The translations under genes were made by a program, and so were the position numbers. 15,166 nucleotides of DNA from a bacterium. Lineage in GTDB: Bacteria; Patescibacteriota; Minisyncoccia; Phycocordibacterales; Phycocordibacteraceae. The stretch lies in NCBI GenBank assembly GCA_021781935.1, contig JAJXVW010000009.1, positions 1 through 15,166 on the forward strand, in the 5' to 3' direction. The notes beneath the pieces are model-generated. The model was given only the letters and a program-made list of their open reading frames with translations, had not been told where the DNA came from and searched no databases. Every line of letters starts with the position of its first letter. The stretch's first letter is position 1. Below are positions 13,176-15,166 of the stretch, in pieces.

Positions 13176-14036
13176 TCAACGCCGACGCCACAAGCCGTAT
13201 GCTTCCTGCGCGTAGCCGTTGAGTTCAAGCGATATGAGGGCCGTCAGCAATTCGCCAGCGCGGGCAGAGTCTGCGCGCAGAATCTCGTCGCGCGTCAACG
13301 GCGTTTCAAGGAGGTCCCAGACCCGTTTCTCGATTGCGGAAATGCCGGCCGGAGAGGACTCCGAGCGATTGCGCTCCAGGGGATCTTCAATTCCGAGCGC
13401 GAGGAGAATGTGCGAGGACTCCGTGACGACCGTTGCGCCAAGCCGAGCGAAGCGATGATGGCCGTACCCGTGCGGATCGCCGATCCGGTGCGGGACGACG
13501 AGCAGCTCCCTTCCGTATTCCCCGGCAAGACGCGCAGTTATGAGCGTGCCGCTCTGCTCGCCGGCCTCGATGACGAGGATCGCGTGCGCGAGGCCGGCCA
13601 TAAGGCGATTCCTCGAAGGGAAGAGCCAGGGTGCGGGTTTCGTGAAGGGCTCGTTCTCGCTCAAAAGCGCGCCGCCCGCCGCGAGGATCTCCTGGGCGAG
13701 CTTCGCGTTCGTGCGCGGCGCGATAACCGAATCGTCGAGTCCGGATCCGGGTATTGCGATCGTGTGGAGACCGGCCGCGAGTGCGGCGCGATGCGCGCAG
13801 GCGTCGGCACCAAGCGCAAGTCCGGAAACTATGGAAACAGGACGCCCGGCCATGCCTTGCACGAGACGCGTACAGGCCTCGCGGCCGTACGGCGAGAGGG
13901 CGCGACTGCCGACGACCGCGAGCAGCTTCGTTTCCGGCGGCGGCAGCGCGCCGCGAAGCCATAAGGATTCGGGAGGCCCGGGTATCTCCACCAAGGCATC
14001 CGGCCACTCCTCGCGCGCGAGCGTGCGAATTTCCAT
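13176..14036 (-). CDS. dprA: DNA-processing protein DprA
   Basis: Binds incoming single-stranded DNA and loads RecA in natural transformation. 286 aa from ATG 14036; GTG 14057 would add seven residues but covers the likely -10 box. Extended Rossmann fold: LLAVVGSRALSPYG (38-51), SIVSGLALGADACAH (68-82), TIAIPGSGLD (92-101), LLSENEP (124-130), FPSRNRLMAGLA (139-150), EQSGTLITARLA (160-171) and VVPHRIGDP (180-188). A C-terminal winged-helix-like part follows (VWDLLETPLTRDEILRAD, then LLTALISLELNGYAQ). It lacks the N-terminal SAM domain. CPR genomes usually keep competence-type genes, so a role in DNA uptake is plausible; no other com genes are in the window. Confidence 0.93.
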   Translation of the reverse strand: MEIRTLAREEWPDALVEIPGPPESLWLRGALPPPETKLLAVVGSRALSPYGREACTRLVQGMAGRPVSIVSGLALGADACAHRAALAAGLHTIAIPGSGLDDSVIAPRTNAKLAQEILAAGGALLSENEPFTKPAPWLFPSRNRLMAGLAHAILVIEAGEQSGTLITARLAGEYGRELLVVPHRIGDPHGYGHHRFARLGATVVTESSHILLALGIEDPLERNRSESSPAGISAIEKRVWDLLETPLTRDEILRADSARAGELLTALISLELNGYAQEAYGLWRRR

Positions 14037-14042
14037 ACGTGC

Positions 14043-14050
14043 AGTATACT
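14043..14050. promoter_or_regulatory. Palindromic AGTATACT: shared divergent -10 for dprA and serS
   Basis: AGTATACT is self-complementary, so TATACT (5 of 6) can be read on both strands: minus 14048-14043, six bases before dprA ATG 14036, and plus 14045-14050, nine bases before serS ATG 14060. The whole space between the starts is 23 bp. The two polymerase sites overlap and should exclude each other. No clear -35 on either side. Confidence 0.55.
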
Positions 14051-14059
14051 TTCTCACAC

Positions 14060-15166
14060 ATGCTCGATATCAAATTCATTCGGGAGAACGCGGATATCGT
14101 AAAGATGGGCGCGCGTAGAAAGCGCATGCAGGTCGATCTTGACCGGCTACTCGCGCTCGACGACGAACGTCGGAGCCTGCGCACTGAACTCGATGCGAAG
14201 AAGGCTGAACAGAACCGTCGAAGCGGCGAGATTCAGCGCGCGCAGGGATCGGAAAAGGAAAAGCTGCTCGAGGCGATGCGCCAATTGAAGAATGGAATGA
14301 CTGAAGCCGATGATCGCTACAAGGCCGTGATGGAGGAGTGGCACGCGCTTATGCTCACGGTACCGAATGTTCCGGATATGAGCGTGCCGGACGGTGACAG
14401 CGATGAGGCGAACGTCGAGCTCCGCGCATGGGGCGAATTGCCGCAGATGACGTCGCCGAAGTCGCACGTGGATCTCATGACCGCGCTCGACATGGCGGAC
14501 TTCGATCGCGGGGCGAAGGTTGCGGGATTCCGCGGTTACTTCTTAAAGAATGACGGCGCGATGCTTTCGTATGCGCTCTGGCAGTTCATGAGCGATCATT
14601 TCCGCACGCGAGGCGGGTTTACGCCGATGATCGTGCCGAGCCTCGTGCGCCGCGAGGGATTCATGGGTACGGGTTACCTTCCGCAATCGGAAGAGGATCT
14701 CTATACGACGCAGGACGGCGAGTATCTCTCCGGAACCGCGGAAGTCGCGACGATGGCGTACCACATGGACGAACTGCTCGACCAGTCTCGCTTTCCCATA
14801 AAATTCTTCTCCTTCTCGCCGGCATTCCGTCGCGAAGCCGGCGCACACGGGAAAGACACGAAGGGACTCGTGCGCGTTCATGAGTTCTATAAGTTCGAGC
14901 AGGTCATTCTCTGCGAAGCGTCGCACGAAGCGAGCGTCCGCTATCACGAAGAACTCACGAAGAACGCTGAGGACATGATCCAGGCGCTTCAGATCCCGTA
15001 CCACGTGGTCGTGAACTGCGGCGGCGATCTCGGGCTCGGGCAGGTGAAGAAATACGATATCGAATGCTGGATGCCGAGCGAAGGCAGGTATCGCGAGACG
15101 CACTCCTCCTCGTACTTTCACGATTTTCAAACGCGACGACTGAATATCCGTTACCGCGATGCGGAG
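14060..15166 (+). CDS. serS: Seryl-tRNA synthetase, 3' end cut by the window
   Basis: Class II synthetase that charges tRNA-Ser; the first 369 codons are visible and the frame is open at the window end, so roughly 50 residues are missing. N-terminal coiled-coil arm for the tRNA long arm, residues about 1-110 (MLDIKFIRENADIV, then a helical hairpin to NVPDMSVPDG). Catalytic core: motif 1 around GFTPMIVPSLV, the serine/ATP loop SGTAEV (Thr226, Glu228), motif 2 FRREAGAHGKDTKGLVRVHEFYKFEQV (in pieces from 256 to 282), and GLGQVKKYDIECWMPSEGRYRE. The usual REISSCSNFEDFQARR reads RETHSSSYFHDFQTRR, a modest change. Motif 3 lies beyond the window. ATG 14060 has no Shine-Dalgarno. Confidence 0.95.
   Translation, partial: MLDIKFIRENADIVKMGARRKRMQVDLDRLLALDDERRSLRTELDAKKAEQNRRSGEIQRAQGSEKEKLLEAMRQLKNGMTEADDRYKAVMEEWHALMLTVPNVPDMSVPDGDSDEANVELRAWGELPQMTSPKSHVDLMTALDMADFDRGAKVAGFRGYFLKNDGAMLSYALWQFMSDHFRTRGGFTPMIVPSLVRREGFMGTGYLPQSEEDLYTTQDGEYLSGTAEVATMAYHMDELLDQSRFPIKFFSFSPAFRREAGAHGKDTKGLVRVHEFYKFEQVILCEASHEASVRYHEELTKNAEDMIQALQIPYHVVVNCGGDLGLGQVKKYDIECWMPSEGRYRETHSSSYFHDFQTRRLNIRYRDAE

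Noticed and set aside
1..15166. CRISPR array, rRNA genes or a complete insertion sequence
   Set aside because: I saw no regularly spaced repeats, no rRNA signature sequence, and no transposase with terminal inverted repeats.

Overview
This 15.2 kb, GC-rich window looks like a chromosome segment from a Patescibacteria/CPR bacterium, most likely Parcubacteria-like. The evidence is an exported pilin-type protein fused to a lysozyme-like domain, a CPR-style serine recombinase remnant, tight gene packing, tRNAs without encoded CCA, and a near absence of Shine-Dalgarno sequences. The taxonomic call is an inference from content.

Region 1 (1-2150): the ribosomal protein L33 gene and its strong terminator are followed by an accessory patch. 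The patch holds an N-terminally truncated serine recombinase with its own terminator, a repeat- and palindrome-rich non-coding stretch, a DUF397-type small gene, the startless 3' part of an unrecognised gene, and a tRNA-Trp on the minus strand. It reads as the scar of a mobile element between housekeeping RNA/ribosome genes.

Region 2 (2218-3737): a two-gene envelope cassette. A signal peptide + VirB2-like two-helix + lysozyme-like fusion is translationally coupled to a small membrane-anchored exported protein.

Region 3 (3700-8047): miaA (minus) overlaps the cassette tail. Next come a 2-Cys peroxiredoxin, a coupled pyrE-like/pyrF-like pair with altered catalytic motifs, a terminator, tRNA-Leu(CAA) (minus), and parB. 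parB converges on the next block across a shared hairpin.

Region 4 (8078-13110, all minus): an EEP-family phosphohydrolase, topA and a RelA/SpoT homologue are spaced 23-26 bp apart and probably form an operon. Upstream of them is a small SH3/KOW-sized hypothetical gene with its own promoter and terminator.

Region 5 (13176-15166): dprA (minus) and serS (plus, cut by the window end) diverge from a palindromic AGTATACT that can act as the -10 box in both directions.

A recurring signal is that -10-like hexamers sit only 6-11 bp upstream of the start codons of most core genes, implying leaderless or nearly leaderless mRNAs. The few genes with real Shine-Dalgarno sequences (pyrE-like, DUF397, small gene at 12913) are the accessory or atypical ones.
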